A stretch of 45,555 nucleotides of DNA, from assembly GCA_964580215.1 (NCBI GenBank), contig CAZOJT010000019.1, positions 1 through 45,555 on the forward strand, read 5' to 3'. Shown piece by piece: positions 14,483 through 23,479 of this stretch. The stretch comes from SM23-73-3 sp964580215 (GTDB taxonomy: Bacteria; Zixibacteria; MSB-5A5; SM1-73). Below the pieces are notes generated by a model. It did no database searches. It was given only the letters and a program-made list of their open reading frames with translations, and had not been told where the DNA came from. The position numbers and the translations under genes are program-made. Position 1 is the first letter of the stretch; the number at the start of each line of letters is the position of its first letter.

Positions 14483-15361
14483 ATGGCTGCAAGTATGACC
14501 GGATATGGCAGAGCCGAGTTGGTCGAAGAGAATATAAAAGCCACGGTAGAGATAAGCTCGGTGAACAATCGCTTTTGTGATATACAATTTCGCCTACCCA
14601 AGCACCTTTTCCCTCTGGAATCCAAGCTGAAGGAGACGATTCTTTCTACCACCACCCGGGGCAAGATTAACTTCACCTTGAGCTGGGAAGAGACCTCTCC
14701 GGTGGCTTCATACGTTAAATTGAACGAAGAGGTGGCAGACGTTTATTTTAACATAATGACCCAATTGAAAGAGCGGTTCGGCCTCTCCGGAGAGTTCAGG
14801 ATGGATCAATTCCTCAGCTTGCCGGATCTGGTTAAGGTAGAAAAGGAGGAGACTGATCTAAATAAAGCCTGGGAGATCATCTCCAAAATCACTCAACAGG
14901 CCCTGGAGGAGTTCAACCAGATGCGAAAAGCAGAAGGGGCAAAACTGGCACAGGATCTGTCGGAAAGGGTGGCAAGATTAGAGAAGACAATTCCCCAAAT
15001 AGAGAGATTGACCCCGAAGAGCATCGATAATTACAGAAAAAAACTTAAAAGCAGAATAAAAGAACTTCTTGATAATTCAGTGACAGACGAGCATCGGATT
15101 GAATTGGAAGTAGCGTTGATGGCGGAGAAATGTGATGTCACCGAGGAGTGCGTCAGGTTCAGAAGTCACAATCACCAGTTTCTCTCCGCTTTAAAGGAAG
15201 ATGTGCCAGTGGGAAAAAGACTCACATTTTTGCTTCAGGAGATGAACCGGGAAGCCAATACCATCGGAGCCAAAGCGGCAGATGCGGAGATTTCGCAAAA
15301 GGTGATTTTCTTAAAAGAGGAGATCGAGAAACTAAGAGAGCAGGTGCAGAATATAGAATGA
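14483..15361 (+). CDS. yicC: YicC family endoribonuclease
   Basis: 292 residues from ATG 14483, chosen because GGCGGAG lies at good spacing and the family begins MxxSMTGYGRAE. E. coli YicC is 287 residues. The N-terminal YicC domain (NNRFCDIQFRLPKHL) and the C-terminal DUF1732 block (EDVPVGKRLTFLLQEMNREANTIGAK) are both present. The family is an endoribonuclease reported to act on small RNAs such as RyhB. The C-terminal end runs into an AATGACGAAT repeat just past the stop. It heads the operon with gmk and rpoZ, a widespread arrangement. Confidence 0.92.
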   Translation: MAASMTGYGRAELVEENIKATVEISSVNNRFCDIQFRLPKHLFPLESKLKETILSTTTRGKINFTLSWEETSPVASYVKLNEEVADVYFNIMTQLKERFGLSGEFRMDQFLSLPDLVKVEKEETDLNKAWEIISKITQQALEEFNQMRKAEGAKLAQDLSERVARLEKTIPQIERLTPKSIDNYRKKLKSRIKELLDNSVTDEHRIELEVALMAEKCDVTEECVRFRSHNHQFLSALKEDVPVGKRLTFLLQEMNREANTIGAKAADAEISQKVIFLKEEIEKLREQVQNIE

Positions 15362-15400
15362 CGAATGATTAATGACGAATAACGAATGTCGGATAAAGAA
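15362..15400. repeat. AATGACGAAT-type short direct repeats
   Basis: Several copies of the motif GAATGACGAAT and variants follow the yicC stop codon. The same motif recurs at 16123-16150 across the gmk stop, so both neighbouring genes end in it. Confidence 0.5.
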
Positions 15401-15508
15401 TCAGTTTAGAACCTTTAGTTGGTGACGGACACCTTGTCCATAACCCTTTCCGTAACGGACGAGGGCGTCCGTGACGAACGGAAAATTGCTTCACAAAATC
15501 AATCTTAT

Positions 15509-16141
15509 ATGAAAATAAAAAATAAAGAAACTCTCGTGGTTTTATCTTCCCCGTCAGGAGGAGGAAAGACCACAGTTTGTCAGAAGTTGCTTAAAAAGCA
15601 TAAAGATTATATCCGCTCTGTTTCCGCCACCACCAGAAAAAGAAGAAAGGGAGAAAAAGACGGCAAGGACTATCTTTTTCTTACTGAAGAGGAATTCAAA
15701 AGGAAGATAAGAAAAAGAGAATTTGTTGAGTGGGCTTGGGTGCATGGCAATCGATACGGAACCTTGAAGAAATTTGTGACTAAAGCAAAAAGGAAGAGAA
15801 AGGTCGCACTGTTTGTGCTGGATGTGCAGGGAGGGATGGCTTTTAGGAAAAAATATCCGCAAAGCGTTTTGATCTTTCTTCTGGCTCCATCCATGGAAGA
15901 ATTGAAAAGAAGGCTGATTAAACGGGGAACAGAAAGAACAGAGGAGATGGGGAAGAGACTGGAGACTGCATTAAAGGAAATAGACTTCTGGTCGAAGTAT
16001 GATTATGTTGTGATAAATAAGAACTTAAGCCAGACCGTAGAGTCGGTGGAAAAAATCATAGAATCAGAAAGACTTAAGTCCAACAGGTTTGATTATGCCG
16101 GGTGGAAGAAGAACAAATATCGAATGACCAATGTCGAATGA
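15509..16141 (+). CDS. gmk: Guanylate kinase
   Basis: 210 residues. The P-loop SSPSGGGKTT is at 13-22 (usual form GxSGxGKxT), followed by SATTRKRRKGEKDGKDYLFLTEEEF, the GMP-binding region, then WAWVHGNRYGTLK and VLDVQGG. It phosphorylates GMP to GDP. The Met at 15509 fits the family start, although no Shine-Dalgarno is visible; upstream DNA is a GACGGAC/GTCCGT palindrome. The last ~10 residues (ending in RMTNVE) are encoded by the short AATGACGAAT repeat and look like an added tail. Confidence 0.92.
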   Translation: MKIKNKETLVVLSSPSGGGKTTVCQKLLKKHKDYIRSVSATTRKRRKGEKDGKDYLFLTEEEFKRKIRKREFVEWAWVHGNRYGTLKKFVTKAKRKRKVALFVLDVQGGMAFRKKYPQSVLIFLLAPSMEELKRRLIKRGTERTEEMGKRLETALKEIDFWSKYDYVVINKNLSQTVESVEKIIESERLKSNRFDYAGWKKNKYRMTNVE

Positions 16142-16262
16142 CGAATATTAAAAATCAAGGTAATATTCTATATTCGTCATTTATTTTTCTTTTCAGATCG
16201 GGCAAAGATTTTCTGAGGTAACATCGTTTACCTTTTTTGCTATATAGTTAAAGGAGGAACTG

Positions 16263-16490
16263 ATGGAATTAGATGCCACTGAAAGACTGGATAAAACGTG
16301 TAAGAATAGATATGAGGCGGTCCTGCTGGTAGCCAAGCACGCCAGAAGGTTGAACTTAGAAAGGCTCAGGGAGAAATCAGAGGGGGAGGAAGAAACCACC
16401 CCCAAGGAAAAGCAGGCAAAGGTTATCACCCAGGCTTTGAAGGATGCGTTGGAAGGAAAAGTGGGGTTTGAAAGATCAGAGAGAGCTTAG
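16263..16490 (+). CDS. rpoZ: RNA polymerase omega subunit
   Basis: 75 residues. The signature NRYEAVLLVAKHARRLN is at 15-31, where omega binds the beta' C-terminus; the C-terminal helix (QAKVITQALKDALEGKVGF) is also typical. The RBS is AAAGGAGG, six bases before the ATG. It helps assemble RNA polymerase and, in many bacteria, contributes to the ppGpp site. The yicC-gmk-rpoZ neighbourhood supports the call. It may be cotranscribed with topA 60 bases downstream. Confidence 0.93.
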   Translation: MELDATERLDKTCKNRYEAVLLVAKHARRLNLERLREKSEGEEETTPKEKQAKVITQALKDALEGKVGFERSERA

Positions 16491-16550
16491 GCGAGTGCCA
16501 GAACAAGTTAAATCGTTTAAACTTTAACTCTGGGATAAGGAGCGATCTTA

Positions 16551-18821
16551 GTGGATAAGAATCTGGTGATAGTCGAGTCACCCACCAAAACCAAAGCCTT
16601 GAAGAAATTTTTGGGTAAAGAGTTTATGGTGGAGGCTTCTGTGGGACACGTGAAGGACCTTCCAGAGAGAAAGTTGGGGGTGGAGATAGAGAACGACTTT
16701 ACTCCCCGGTATGAGATCATAAAGGGGAAAAAGAAGGTCTTAGACCAGCTTAAATCCCAATCCCGGAAAGCCAAGACGGTTTATCTGGCTCCGGATCCGG
16801 ATCGGGAAGGCGAAGCCATTGCCTGGCACATCGCTTCCGAGATTGAGAAGATCAATCCCAAGGTCTTGCGTGCCTCCTTCAACGAGATCACCAAGCAGGC
16901 GGTGCTGGAGGGGATAAAGCGGGCAGGAGAGATCGACATGAATAGGGTTAATGCTCAGCAGGCTCGCAGGATCCTAGATCGCCTGGTGGGTTATAAGATC
17001 TCCCCTCTTCTTTGGAAAACCGTGTTCAAGGGTCTGAGCGCCGGCAGGGTGCAATCGGTAGCTTTGCGCATCGTCTGTGAAAGAGAAGAGAAAATTCAAA
17101 ATTTCGCGTCCAAAGAATACTGGAGCATCGCCGCACAACTTGAGACACAAAAGTCCGAATCGTTTTTTGCCAAACTGGTAAAAATTGAGGATAATGACTT
17201 CGAGATAGCCACCCAAAGGGAAGCAGAAAATATCTGCGCTGACATCAAAGGGAAAAGATTTCTGGTGGCGAAAGTTAGCCAGGAAAAAAAGAAACGCCAT
17301 CCTTTCCCTCCCTATATAACCAGCACCCTTCAGCAGGATGCGGCTCGAAGGCTGTATTCTTCTCCCAAAAAAACCATGATGATTGCTCAACAGCTTTATG
17401 AAGGAGTGGAGTTGGGAGACAAGGGAAGCGTGGGATTGATTACTTACATGCGAACTGATTCCCCTCGAATTGCTGAGGTGGCAAAAAAATCAGCAAAAGA
17501 TTTCATAGAGAAAAACTTTGGTCCAGATTACGTTCCCTCCAAACCGAGGGAATATAAATCCAAAAAGAGGGCACAAGAAGCGCACGAGGCTATACGTCCC
17601 ACTTACATTGACTACACTCCAGATGAGTTAAAAAGCTTTTTAAGTAAAGATCAGTTTAAGTTGTATCAACTCATCTGGAACAGATTCATCGCCTCCCAGA
17701 TGGCAGAAGCGATTTTTCAAGTGACCACAGTTGAAATTTCCGCCGGAGGCGGATCCGCCTCTGGCGGAGAAGCGGGAAAATATCTTTTTAGAGCCACACA
17801 CTCACTACAAACCTTTGATGGATTTTTGAAAATCTATCAGGATATAAAAGAGGAGAACTCAGAAGAGGAAGGGGGATTCAAACTCCCGGCTTTGAAGGAA
17901 AAGGACGTTTTGAATCTTTTGGAGCTTATCCCCCAACAGCATTTTACCAAACCCCCTCCCAGATTTACCGAGGCGAGTTTGATTAAGGAATTAGAGGAGA
18001 ATGGCGTAGGTCGTCCCTCCACCTACGCTCAGATCGTCTTCACCATCAAGCAGAGAAAGTATGTGGAGGCTGAGAATCGGAAGCTTTTCCCCACCGAGCT
18101 GGGAAAGACGGTGAATCAGATTCTTACCAAGAATTTTCCCCATATATTTGAGGTGAAGTTCACCGCCAGCATGGAAGAGGAATTAGACAAGATCGAGGAG
18201 GGAAAGGAGAAGTGGGTTAAGGTGCTGAAAGATTTTTACGTTCCCTTCCAACTCAACTTGGAGAAGGTGGAGAATAACAAAGGGAACATCCGAAAGCTTA
18301 CCCAACAGAAAACTGATGAGATCTGTGAGAAATGTGGCAGTCCCATGATCATCCGCTGGGGAAGAAATGGAAGATTTTTGGCCTGCTCTGCCTTTCCCAA
18401 ATGCAAAAACACCAAGCCCTTGCCGGGGGATGAGAATGGGAAGCTTCTCTCCGACCAGAAGTGTGATCTGTGCGGAGCTCCCATGGTGATAAAGGTTGGG
18501 CGGTTCGGCAAATTCCTCGCTTGCTCCAGATACCCGGATTGTAAGTTCACCCGACCCCTTTCCATCGGGGTAATCTGTCCCCAAGATGGTTGTAACGGTT
18601 TTCTGATTGAGAGAAGAACGAAAAGGGGAAGGATATTCTATGGATGTTCCAATTACCCCAAATGTAAGTTTGCCACCTGGGACAAGCCGGTAAACCAGCC
18701 TTGCCCCAACTGCGGCGCCAAGTTTCTGGTCGAAAAAACCTCTAAAGCTAAGGGTGAATATTTGAAATGCCCTAAGTGTAGCTACGAAAAATTGCAAACA
18801 GTGGAGCAATCAACGGATTGA
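16551..18821 (+). CDS. topA: DNA topoisomerase I
   Basis: 756 residues, type IA. The Toprim domain at the N-terminus has VESPTKTKAL and DPDREGEAIAWHI (81-93). The active-site Tyr299 is in GLITYMRTDSPRIAE with Arg301. Four C-terminal Cys4 zinc modules follow (from ~590: CEKCG..C..C, CDLCG..C..C, CPQDGC..C..C, CPNCG..CPKC). It relaxes negative supercoils. The start is GTG with AAGGAG at 8 bases. An unusual Gly/Ser insert at about 397-409 (SAGGGSASGGEAG) is encoded by a palindrome almost identical to an intergenic repeat (27817-27844). The stop codon lies in a tandem AACGGATTGAACGG repeat. Confidence 0.96.
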   Translation: MDKNLVIVESPTKTKALKKFLGKEFMVEASVGHVKDLPERKLGVEIENDFTPRYEIIKGKKKVLDQLKSQSRKAKTVYLAPDPDREGEAIAWHIASEIEKINPKVLRASFNEITKQAVLEGIKRAGEIDMNRVNAQQARRILDRLVGYKISPLLWKTVFKGLSAGRVQSVALRIVCEREEKIQNFASKEYWSIAAQLETQKSESFFAKLVKIEDNDFEIATQREAENICADIKGKRFLVAKVSQEKKKRHPFPPYITSTLQQDAARRLYSSPKKTMMIAQQLYEGVELGDKGSVGLITYMRTDSPRIAEVAKKSAKDFIEKNFGPDYVPSKPREYKSKKRAQEAHEAIRPTYIDYTPDELKSFLSKDQFKLYQLIWNRFIASQMAEAIFQVTTVEISAGGGSASGGEAGKYLFRATHSLQTFDGFLKIYQDIKEENSEEEGGFKLPALKEKDVLNLLELIPQQHFTKPPPRFTEASLIKELEENGVGRPSTYAQIVFTIKQRKYVEAENRKLFPTELGKTVNQILTKNFPHIFEVKFTASMEEELDKIEEGKEKWVKVLKDFYVPFQLNLEKVENNKGNIRKLTQQKTDEICEKCGSPMIIRWGRNGRFLACSAFPKCKNTKPLPGDENGKLLSDQKCDLCGAPMVIKVGRFGKFLACSRYPDCKFTRPLSIGVICPQDGCNGFLIERRTKRGRIFYGCSNYPKCKFATWDKPVNQPCPNCGAKFLVEKTSKAKGEYLKCPKCSYEKLQTVEQSTD
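17740..17767 (+). repeat. Palindromic repeat inserted in frame in topA
   Basis: 28 bases, with CCGCCGGAGGCGGATCCGCC as the first 20. It matches intergenic 27817-27844 at 25 of 28 positions. It encodes a Gly/Ser/Ala linker in the topoisomerase between two conserved blocks. Confidence 0.8.
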
Positions 18822-18866
18822 ACGGTCAACGGATTGAACGGATTAAACGGTCAACGGATTAAGCGG
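18805..18866. repeat. AACGGATTGAACGG tandem repeat at the topA 3' end
   Basis: Several near-copies of CAACGGATT(G/A)AACGG and shorter forms span the topA stop codon. Related text occurs in reverse at 33100-33122, and similar AACAGATTA units lie at the start of batC (36868-36899). Confidence 0.7.
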
Positions 18867-18918
18867 ATAGGGGATTTACAATATTTGTGCAATACATTGG
18901 GCTCAAACCGGTGGAGTC

Positions 18919-19827
18919 ATGCAAGATTTCGAAAAAGAGAAACGCGGTTTCATTCAATATATTCAGAGGGAAAAGAACTTTTCGGAAAACACCATCATCT
19001 CTTATGGATGCGCCCTCTCCACCTTTGGTGAATTTCTAGGAAGAAAAAACATTTGTGAAGATTTCCTTCACCAGCTTTCTCGACCACTTCTCCGGGATTT
19101 TTTGGTGTTTTTGAAAAGAAAAGGTTTGAAAGAAAACACCATTGCCCATCGGGTGTTTGTATTAAGATCCTTTTTCAAATATCTTCTAAAGAAAGGAAAG
19201 ATAAAGATAGATCTGGGCGCATATCTTGTCAGCCCTAAAAGAAAGAAGCCTCTCCCCTCTTTTTTGACCATTTCGCAGATGGAGAATCTGCTTAAACTCC
19301 CCTCCCGGGATGATCTTACCGGCTTCAGGGATTTAGCCATTCTGGAGCTTTTTTATAGTACTGGAATGCGTCTTTCCGAGCTTTCAGAGCTTAAGTTATC
19401 ATCCATAGATTTCGACGGCGAGTTAATTCGGGTGATGGGCAAGGGAAAAAAAGAGAGAATTATTCCAGTTGGAGCCGAGGCGCTGAGCGCTTTGAAAAAC
19501 TATTTAGCCCGGCGTAAACGATTTTTTGAAGATCTCTCTAAAGTGGATGGTGAAGCAGTTTTTTGGAACAGGTCAGGGAGGAAGCTTTCCTCCCGCAGTA
19601 TAAGAAGAATAGTCAAAAAGTATGCTCAAGAAGTCAGTGAAGAAAAAAGAACCAGCCCCCATACGCTAAGACATACCTTCGCCACCCATCTGCTGGACCA
19701 AGGGGCGAATCTCTTAACGGTGAAGGACCTTTTAGGACATGAAAGCCTTTCCACCACCCAGATCTATACTCATGTGACCACAGAAAGGCTGAAGAAAGTA
19801 TATAAAAAAGCTCATCCCAGAGCGTAG
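18919..19827 (+). CDS. xerC: Tyrosine recombinase XerC
   Basis: 302 residues. The N-terminal SAM-like core-binding domain covers 1-105; the catalytic domain has Arg151 (GMRLSELS), Lys near 176, His248-x-x-Arg251 (HTLRH), His274 (LLGHESLSTT) and nucleophile Tyr283 (QIYTHV), a complete set. It resolves chromosome dimers at dif. The order topA-xerC-hslV-hslU is the same as the topA-codV-clpQ-clpY order in Firmicutes and points to XerC rather than a phage integrase. The Met at 18919 fits the family's length. Confidence 0.9.
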   Translation: MQDFEKEKRGFIQYIQREKNFSENTIISYGCALSTFGEFLGRKNICEDFLHQLSRPLLRDFLVFLKRKGLKENTIAHRVFVLRSFFKYLLKKGKIKIDLGAYLVSPKRKKPLPSFLTISQMENLLKLPSRDDLTGFRDLAILELFYSTGMRLSELSELKLSSIDFDGELIRVMGKGKKERIIPVGAEALSALKNYLARRKRFFEDLSKVDGEAVFWNRSGRKLSSRSIRRIVKKYAQEVSEEKRTSPHTLRHTFATHLLDQGANLLTVKDLLGHESLSTTQIYTHVTTERLKKVYKKAHPRA

Positions 19828-19889
19828 AAATAAATGAAGGTTACACATAATTTATCTTGATCCAAACGGAAGGACGTGTTAACATTTCT

Positions 19890-19915
19890 GGTTCGGGGTG
19901 AGGGCACCCCGAACC
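19890..19915. repeat. GGTTCGGGGTG...CACCCCGAACC hairpin
   Basis: A perfect 11-bp stem (19890-19900 with 19905-19915) and AGGG loop. The same GGGTG-AGGG-CACCC core appears at 32902-32927. It lies between xerC and hslV and could reduce read-through. Confidence 0.75.
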
Positions 19916-19993
19916 AACCTTTTGACTTCCTATGGATCCAAATGGACAGTTGAGCATAAAGGCTTTAATCTAAAAATTTGGGATTAAACTTAA

Positions 19994-20524
19994 ATGATAA
20001 AATCCACCACCATAATCGGGTTAAGACACAATGGCAAGGTTGCCATTGGTGCAGATGGACAGGTGAGCCTAGAGGAGACCATCGTCAAACAGAATGCCAA
20101 CAAACTCCGTAAGTTGTATAACGATAAAATCTTAGCCGGTTTCGCCGGGACCTCCGCCGATGCATTCACACTGTTTGAGAGGTTTGAGGCAAAAATAGAA
20201 GAATTCAGAGGAAATCTCCCCCGGGCAGCCGTGGAGTTGGCTAAGGACTGGCGAATGGACAAGTATCTGCGGAGGCTGGAGGCGCTTTTGGCTGTGCTGG
20301 ATAAAGACCATGCTCTGATGATTTCCGGAAATGGAGACGTTATAGAGCCGGACGACGGGATCGTAGCCATTGGTTCTGGCGGTCCATATGCCTTAGCCGC
20401 GGCTCGGGCGCTAAAAGCTCACGCAAACTTAGATGCCAAAACCATAGTTAGAAAGTCCATAGAGATTGCATCCTCCATCTGTGTCTATACCAACGACAAG
20501 ATAATGATAGAGGAACTTTTGTAG
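19994..20524 (+). CDS. hslV: ATP-dependent protease HslV (ClpQ) peptidase subunit
   Basis: 176 residues. The N-terminal nucleophile Thr is residue 5 after a short MIKS propeptide (STTIIGLRHNGK). GADGQVSLEET and the active-site neighbourhood NKLRKLYNDKILAGFAGTSADAFTLFERFE match HslV; the usual GGTADA reads GTSADA. The C-terminal CVYTNDKIMIEEL is typical for contact with HslU. HslV forms a twelve-subunit chamber with two HslU rings and degrades misfolded proteins in the cytosol. hslU follows 336 bases downstream, farther than usual. Confidence 0.95.
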   Translation: MIKSTTIIGLRHNGKVAIGADGQVSLEETIVKQNANKLRKLYNDKILAGFAGTSADAFTLFERFEAKIEEFRGNLPRAAVELAKDWRMDKYLRRLEALLAVLDKDHALMISGNGDVIEPDDGIVAIGSGGPYALAAARALKAHANLDAKTIVRKSIEIASSICVYTNDKIMIEELL

Positions 20525-20860
20525 CGAAAGTATCCTGGTGTGCATCTGCTTGATTTTTTGTTTTGTCAAAAGACAGGTAAATGCACTCCAATAGTTTTTT
20601 ATTGGGAGAAGAGTTATATCTTAAAGTTTGAGATTTCAACACTTTTGTTGAACTTAAATCCCTTTTGATTATAATCTGTTGAGGTATAGACAGTTAGGTT
20701 TTTTGAGATAAGGGCATTTAGGTTGCCCAGGCGTAGCTTCTCGGGAAAAACAAAAAGTTTATGGTTTGAATGAGCAAAGGCTTTGAAAAATCCAGAAATT
20801 TGTTATATTTAATGTGATGAGGGAAAGAAGTAGATTGCTCAGAGAGGAGAAAAATAAGAG
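20525..20860. other. Gap between hslV and hslU
   Basis: 336 bases, no gene. Just before hslU, TTGAAA (20783-20788) and an AT-rich TATATTTAAT (20804-20813) could be a promoter. hslV and hslU are usually adjacent, so this gap is unusual, and hslU may have its own promoter. Confidence 0.45.
20783..20811 (+). promoter_or_regulatory. Possible promoter of hslU
   Basis: TTGAAA at 20783 and TATTTA at 20806-20811 are 17 bases apart; TATATT at 20804 would leave 15. This is a moderate match only. Confidence 0.3.
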
Positions 20861-22330
20861 ATGAGTCAGGTAAAAAGTCCAACTGTTCCTGAGCCAACAG
20901 ATGTAGAGGAAAGGGAAAAGGCTTTGGAAAAAGACTGGAAGAGGGAGTTAACCCCTAAAGAGATCGTGAAGAAGCTGAACAGGTATATCATCGGGCAGGA
21001 TAAGGCTAAAAAATCGGTGGCTATTGCCCTGCGAAACAGATGGAGAAGGCAACACGTTAATGGGGATCTGAAAGAAGAGATCATGCCCAATAACATTATC
21101 ATGATCGGACCGACCGGAGTGGGCAAAACCGAAATTGCGCGAAGGTTGGCTAATTTATCCAATGCTCCCTTCATCAAGGTGGAAGCATCAAAATATACTG
21201 AGGTGGGATATGTAGGAAGAGATGTGGAGTCCATGGTGAGGGACTTAACCGATTTGGCGGTCAGCATGGTGAAAAGGGAGAAGGCGGAGCAGGTGCGATC
21301 AAAAGCGCAAAGCTTGGCTGAGGAGAAGATACTGGATTATCTTTTGCCCCCTAAACCTCGCCGCAAAAGGACAGATGTGCCCGCACGGGAATACAATCTT
21401 CCTTCTTTCACCTTCCCTGAATCGACAGAGGAAAACCCGGAAGAAAAATGGGAGAAAACCAGAGAAAAGCTGAGAACCCAACTGCGTCAGGGAAAGCTGG
21501 ACAAAAGAACAATTGAGGTCACCTTGCCTAATGATAGATTTCCCATCATTGAGGTTTTTTCTCCCCAGGGCATAGAGGAGCTGGGAGTTAATTTCCAGGA
21601 GATGTTCTCCGGCATGCTGCCCAAGAAGACCAAAAAAAGAAAGGTCTCTGTTGGTGAAGCGGAAAGTGTTTTAGTCCAGGAAGAGATTGGCAAGCTGGTG
21701 GACATAGAGTCTGTGATTTCCGAGTCTGTCGAAAGAGTGGAGAACTCCGGTATCATCTTCATCGACGAGTTAGACAAGATCGCTGGAGAGAAGCCGAAGG
21801 AGGGACCAGATGTGTCGCGAGAGGGGGTTCAGAGGGACCTTCTGCCTATAGTGGAAGGGACCAATGTAATGACCAAATATGGGATGGTTAAGACCGACCA
21901 CGTTCTGTTCATCGCCGCCGGTGCCTTTCACGCCTCCAAACCCTCGGATCTGATTCCGGAGATGCAGGGAAGATTCCCCATTCGGGTGGAGCTGGACAGC
22001 TTGACCGCAGACGATTTCGTTCGCATCCTCACCGAGCCAAAAAATGCGTTAATCAAGCAGTATACCGCCCTTATGGACACCGAAGGGGTGAAGCTTTCCT
22101 TCATCGATGATGGCATCAGGGAAATCGCCCGAATAGCCAATCTGGTCAATGAGAGGGCAGAAAACATCGGAGCCAGGCGACTTCATACGGTGATGACCAC
22201 CCTGTTAGAAGAAATCATGTTCAAGGTGCCGGATTCCAAGATAAAAAAGGTGAAGGTCACCAAACAGATGGTGGAAAAAACCCTCAAAGATATAGTCGAG
22301 GACGAGGATTTAAGCCGATATATTTTATAG
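20861..22330 (+). CDS. hslU: ATP-dependent protease ATPase subunit HslU (ClpY)
   Basis: 489 residues. Walker A is GPTGVGKT (83-90), the pore motif GYVGRD is at 116-121, Walker B IIFIDELDKIAGEK is near 300, and the C-terminal sensor 2 region NIGARRLHTVMT is present. The C-terminus ends in SRYIL, the tail that docks into HslV. Relative to E. coli HslU (443) it has an extra ~30 residues at the N-terminus and a charged I-domain insertion (~150-290). It unfolds substrates for HslV. The RBS is GAGAGGAG about 10 bases before ATG. Confidence 0.96.
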   Translation: MSQVKSPTVPEPTDVEEREKALEKDWKRELTPKEIVKKLNRYIIGQDKAKKSVAIALRNRWRRQHVNGDLKEEIMPNNIIMIGPTGVGKTEIARRLANLSNAPFIKVEASKYTEVGYVGRDVESMVRDLTDLAVSMVKREKAEQVRSKAQSLAEEKILDYLLPPKPRRKRTDVPAREYNLPSFTFPESTEENPEEKWEKTREKLRTQLRQGKLDKRTIEVTLPNDRFPIIEVFSPQGIEELGVNFQEMFSGMLPKKTKKRKVSVGEAESVLVQEEIGKLVDIESVISESVERVENSGIIFIDELDKIAGEKPKEGPDVSREGVQRDLLPIVEGTNVMTKYGMVKTDHVLFIAAGAFHASKPSDLIPEMQGRFPIRVELDSLTADDFVRILTEPKNALIKQYTALMDTEGVKLSFIDDGIREIARIANLVNERAENIGARRLHTVMTTLLEEIMFKVPDSKIKKVKVTKQMVEKTLKDIVEDEDLSRYIL

Positions 22331-22436
22331 GCTTTTGGGAAGCGGGCGTAACTACCAGAGGTGAAAAGCCCGATAATTGCTTTTGTGCGGAGAGCTTCGC
22401 CTTGAGAGGAAAGAGCGGATGGGCAAAGTTTTTTGA

Positions 22437-22865
22437 ATGAGAAAAAGGGACAATAAACAAAAAAAGACAGATCCTGAATTAAGAGTCAAATCGTGGCTCG
22501 AAAAACATAAAGAGGACCTCAAAGCCGCAAAGGCAATGTTGGACGCCAGAAGATACTTGTGGTGCGCCTTCATCTGCCAGCAAGCCATTGAGAAATATCT
22601 GAAAGCAGGCTATGTTAAGAAGTTTAATGAAATTCCTCCATACATCCACAAGCTGGAAAAACTGTGCAAGAAGCTTGACTTAGAGATCCCCACCGAACTC
22701 TTAGATTCAATAGTTAGGATTGATAGATACTATGTTGCCACAAGGTATCCCACGTATAAAGAAGAGATGGGGATCTCAACTTACAAAGAAGCAGAGGAAA
22801 TTTATCGCAAAACCAAAAAGATTTTAAAATGGCTAAAGCAAGAATTACCAATTCAAAAGAAATAA
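22437..22865 (+). CDS. HEPN domain protein (HEPN/MNT pair)
   Basis: 142 residues. The HEPN fold can be seen in the DLKAAKAMLDARRYLWCAFICQQAIEKYLKA helix pair, then YIHKLEKLCKKLDLEIP and a late RYPTYKEE. A clear RX4-6H ribonuclease motif is not evident, so it may not be a classical HepT toxin. Its stop overlaps the nucleotidyltransferase start by 37 bases, the usual HEPN-MNT arrangement. Such pairs are toxin-antitoxin modules in which the MNT AMPylates or neutralises the HEPN protein. No strong RBS is visible at the ATG. Confidence 0.8.
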   Translation: MRKRDNKQKKTDPELRVKSWLEKHKEDLKAAKAMLDARRYLWCAFICQQAIEKYLKAGYVKKFNEIPPYIHKLEKLCKKLDLEIPTELLDSIVRIDRYYVATRYPTYKEEMGISTYKEAEEIYRKTKKILKWLKQELPIQKK

Positions 22866-23161
22866 AAAGATTCATAAATAGAATAAAAGAGGAAATCGAT
22901 ATAGAGAAAATCATTCTATTCGGATCCTATGCACGTGGAAAGCAAAATGAGTGTAGTGATATCGATCTGGCGATTATATCCGATGATTTCAAGACCATAA
23001 AGCATTTTGAGAGAATGGTTTATTTAGGAAAACTGGCTTGGTGGGCAGATGCCGTCTCAGTGGAAGCCTTGGGTTACACCCTGGATGAATACAAAAATGC
23101 CACCAGGCTGGATTTTCTGGGTGAGATCAAAAGAAAAGGGAAAGTCATTTATCAGAAATGA
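22829..23161 (+). CDS. MNT-type minimal nucleotidyltransferase
   Basis: 110 residues. The motif FGSYARGK (31-38) followed by SDIDL (43-47) is the GSx10DxD active site of DNA polymerase beta-like minimal nucleotidyltransferases. It overlaps the HEPN gene upstream and is probably its antitoxin partner. The last 25 codons and the following ~20 bases (23088-23187) are repeated at 24201-24300, so a second copy of this gene once existed on the other side of the next module. Confidence 0.88.
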   Translation: MAKARITNSKEIKRFINRIKEEIDIEKIILFGSYARGKQNECSDIDLAIISDDFKTIKHFERMVYLGKLAWWADAVSVEALGYTLDEYKNATRLDFLGEIKRKGKVIYQK

Positions 23162-23168
23162 AAAGGGT

Positions 23169-23206
23169 TGTAGGTCGGATATGGGCGAAGCCCTATCTGA
23201 CAGACT
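23169..23206. repeat. GTCGGATA hairpin element, copy 1
   Basis: TGTAGGTCGGATA followed by GGGCGAAGCCC and TATCTGACAGAC: an imperfect outer stem around an inner hairpin. The second copy is at 24286-24331. Confidence 0.6.
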
Positions 23207-23254
23207 TTAGACTATGATGAAGAAAAACAGTAATTAACGATAGGAGGTCTCCAC

Positions 23255-23479
23255 GTGAGGCAGCTCAAGATTATAGTAGAAAAGCATCCTGATGGGTATG
23301 TAGCTTATCCCTTGGGGCTTAAAGGGGTTGTAGTTGGGCAGGGAGATACCTATGAAGAGGCGCTTTCAGATGTGAAGTCAGCCATTCGCTTCCATGTTGA
23401 AACTTTTGGAGTGGAGGTTCTCGACATCGAGCCCCCGATTCTTGAAGCATTCGTAGCTGAGGCTGGAGTTGAAGTTTGA
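23255..23479 (+). CDS. HicB-like antitoxin domain protein
   Basis: 74 residues. The partial RNase H-like HicB fold is seen in LKIIVEKHPDGYVAYPLGLKGVVVGQGDTYEEALSDVKSAI. There is no DNA-binding tail. The start is GTG with GGAGG seven bases upstream. Immediately after it, overlapping its stop (TGATG), is the beginning of a HicA-like gene (MKKFPVDAPKR) that stops after 14 codons, so the toxin partner is broken. Solitary HicB proteins can be regulators; this one probably belongs to a dead toxin-antitoxin module. Confidence 0.8.
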   Translation: MRQLKIIVEKHPDGYVAYPLGLKGVVVGQGDTYEEALSDVKSAIRFHVETFGVEVLDIEPPILEAFVAEAGVEV

